Assembly: GCA_900755865.1 (NCBI GenBank)
Contig: CAAEHZ010000054.1
Location: 1 to 6,901, forward strand
Reading direction: 5' to 3'
DNA: 6,901 nucleotides
Origin: Lachnospiraceae bacterium
GTDB lineage: Bacteria; Bacillota; Clostridia; Lachnospirales; Lachnospiraceae
Shown piece by piece: positions 6,150 to 6,901 of this stretch. A model generated the notes under the pieces. The model was not told where the DNA came from. It searched no databases and was given only the letters and a program-made list of their open reading frames with translations. Positions within the stretch are counted from its first letter, which is position 1. Each line of letters begins with the position of its first letter. The position numbers were made by a program, and so were the translations under genes.

Positions 6150-6178
6150 AATATACCATATCCCATTTATAAATTCAA
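6150..6178 (-). promoter_or_regulatory. sigma-A-type promoter for the tRNA-like RNA
   Basis: On the minus strand a -35 box TTGAAT (6178-6173, four of six consensus bases) and a -10 box TATATT (6155-6150, five of six) are separated by exactly 17 bases. Six further bases lead to G6143, the first base of the first acceptor-like stem and a likely start site. The -35 box overlaps the last codons of the upstream gene, whose stop is at 6167-6169. No ribosome-binding site follows, which fits a non-coding transcript. Confidence 0.62.
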
Positions 6179-6562
6179 TTTCTTTCGTTTGCGTTCCCAC
6201 TGCTGTAATACATTACTTACTAACTTTTCGTCTTTCCCTGATAATCCCGGATATGTTCCGTATTCGTCATGTTCATATCCATTATGCGTATGTGGCAATT
6301 CTCCATTATGTTTCTTTCCTTTCACATCAATCTGCTTCACTCTTTCCCCTTCGGCATCATGAAATGTGATATATTTGATATCATTGAATTTATCTACCGT
6401 AACATATATATGCCCAGGGGTCATTGTTTCCATCGGAGCCTTTGCTCCGCCATCATTAGCTCGAACTACTTTTATATTTCCAAATTGTGTAATAGTCTTG
6501 TACTCCGTTCCATATCGTTTACCGCTGTCACTTATACCGCTGCTGGCTCCTCTTCCACCCAT
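6167..6562 (-). CDS. small phage protein with GGRGASSG start and HxHxGYxH motif, possible nuclease-type effector
   Basis: This 131-residue protein starts MGGRGASSGISDSGKRYGTEY at an ATG (6560-6562) with GGAGG 9 bases upstream. A compact domain of predicted strands follows: IYVTVD (52-57), IKYITFHD (62-69) and RVKQIDV (74-80). Then comes HNGELPHTHNGYEHDEYGT (85-103), where H91, H93 and H98 form an HxHxGYxH cluster, and a basic C-terminal helix. From memory, this pattern recurs in Firmicute prophages, both alone and fused to head proteins, and resembles Barnase-EndoU-ColicinE5/D-RelE (BECR)-like effector domains. That assignment is tentative and no activity is shown. Two hand-counted 60-base blocks are about 32-40% GC, below the packaging genes. 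The start overlaps an out-of-frame stop as TAATG, hinting at former coupling to the DUF4417 gene. Confidence 0.65.
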   Translation of the reverse strand: MGGRGASSGISDSGKRYGTEYKTITQFGNIKVVRANDGGAKAPMETMTPGHIYVTVDKFNDIKYITFHDAEGERVKQIDVKGKKHNGELPHTHNGYEHDEYGTYPGLSGKDEKLVSNVLQQWERKRKKLNL

Positions 6563-6824
6563 TATTTTTTGCCTCCGTTAAACCACGAAGCAAAATTTTT
6601 ATCATGCTTTTTCTTCCATCTGTCCAAAGCCGAATAAATTGATAATCGTCCAGAAAGAAGTGTATTCCCTTCTTCTCCTTGTCCGGTTCACTGTTGATAT
6701 AGTTAAATCCTATCCACTCACATCCTGCGTAATTCTCCGGTGCTATAACAGGTATTCTGTACTCCCCCGTCCCGGCATATATTGCCCGTTGTGCATTTTC
6801 ATAATTTCTCTGTGATTTATACAT
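6528..6824 (-). pseudogene. truncated DUF4417-family gene
   Basis: The 98-residue frame from the ATG at 6822-6824 contains YRIPVIAP (22-29), EWIGFNYINS (36-45) and KGIHFFLDDYQFIRLW (52-67), which match the N-terminal half of the DUF4417 family, a phage and plasmid protein group of unknown function and about 200 residues. After LWT (66-68) the family's central part, with its PDFSLY-type motif, is missing and the sequence becomes an unrelated basic tail. The frame shifted by one base reads DRWKKKHDKNFASWFNGGKK and stops in a TAATG junction with the next gene, which looks like the true C-terminus. An internal deletion that also shifted the frame explains both. The ATG has GGGAG 4 to 5 bases upstream; an earlier ATG at 6872 lies inside a hairpin and is less likely. 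Confidence 0.65.
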
Positions 6825-6842
6825 TTTTCTCCCGATACGCAA

Positions 6843-6880
6843 AAGAGCCGGCGCATGGATTTCTCCATACATCGGCTCTT
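6843..6880 (-). terminator. terminator-like hairpin before the DUF4417 gene
   Basis: On the minus strand AAGAGCCG (6880-6873) pairs with CGGCTCTT (6850-6843), and an inner ATGGA/TCCAT stem closes a GAAA loop. The four bases between are mostly paired in RNA through G-C and U-G pairs. The hairpin is followed by TTTTGC (starting within the stem end), so the T-run is short. It probably ends transcription arriving from the right or trims it; its small downstream gap to the next start leaves little room for a promoter. Confidence 0.6.
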
Positions 6881-6901
6881 GGCGCTGTTCTCTGTTATTT
6901 A

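Noticed and set aside
5896..6159. Open frame of 87 codons across the tRNA-like region
   Set aside because: Its codons run through the paired stems, the terminator and into the small terminase. It has no ribosome-binding site and no protein-like pattern, and its apparent internal similarity (AESPVQ, EESPVQ) comes from the RNA repeat.
6825..6872. Longer DUF4417 product from the ATG at 6872
   Set aside because: That ATG is inside the terminator-like hairpin, while the ATG at 6822-6824 has GGGAG directly upstream.
1..6901. TAG reassigned to a sense codon in this phage
   Set aside because: Only one in-frame TAG is seen in the interrupted minor capsid gene and none in the terminase and portal genes; reassigned phages usually show many. 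A window this short cannot fully exclude it.
1..6901. CRISPR array or insertion sequence
   Set aside because: No regularly spaced identical repeats, transposase-like frame or terminal inverted repeats were seen.

Overview
The window looks like the start of the packaging and head-building operon of a tailed phage or prophage in a low-to-intermediate-GC Firmicute. The gene order, purine-rich Shine-Dalgarno sites, GTG and TTG starts and protein families fit a gut Clostridia host, probably Lachnospiraceae-like; the host is inferred, not shown. Every supportable gene lies on the minus strand, so transcription runs from right to left.

From the right edge leftward there is a terminator-like hairpin (6843-6880), a truncated DUF4417-family gene (6528-6824) and a small AT-rich gene beginning MGGRGASSG with an HxHxGYxH motif (6167-6562), possibly a nuclease-type effector. 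Next comes a non-coding stretch (5968-6166) that I read as a compact RNA gene. It has a promoter with 17-bp spacing, two tandem 68-nt tRNA-like units with recognisable acceptor, D and T arms but only a stunted hairpin in place of the anticodon arm, and a strong intrinsic terminator. This is the most unusual feature in the window.

The packaging and head genes follow: small terminase (5099-5941), large terminase (3775-5124), an SPP1 gp6-type portal (2368-3762) and a phage minor capsid protein 2 gene (436-2353). They are packed with short gaps or overlaps and good ribosome-binding sites. The minor capsid gene is broken twice, by an in-frame amber codon at 2006-2008 and by a one-base frame change near 1140-1150. 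Its C-terminal part is AT-rich and carries a JAB/MPN-like HxH...S..D motif, suggesting a swapped-in effector domain. Two small hypothetical genes and the start of another gene complete the left end.

Terminases, portal and minor capsid protein would together load DNA into a prohead. The broken minor capsid gene and shortened DUF4417 gene suggest a decaying prophage, unless these are sequence errors. The terminator between the tRNA-like RNA and the small terminase leaves no room for a separate terminase promoter, so the late genes probably depend on read-through, and the RNA may influence it.
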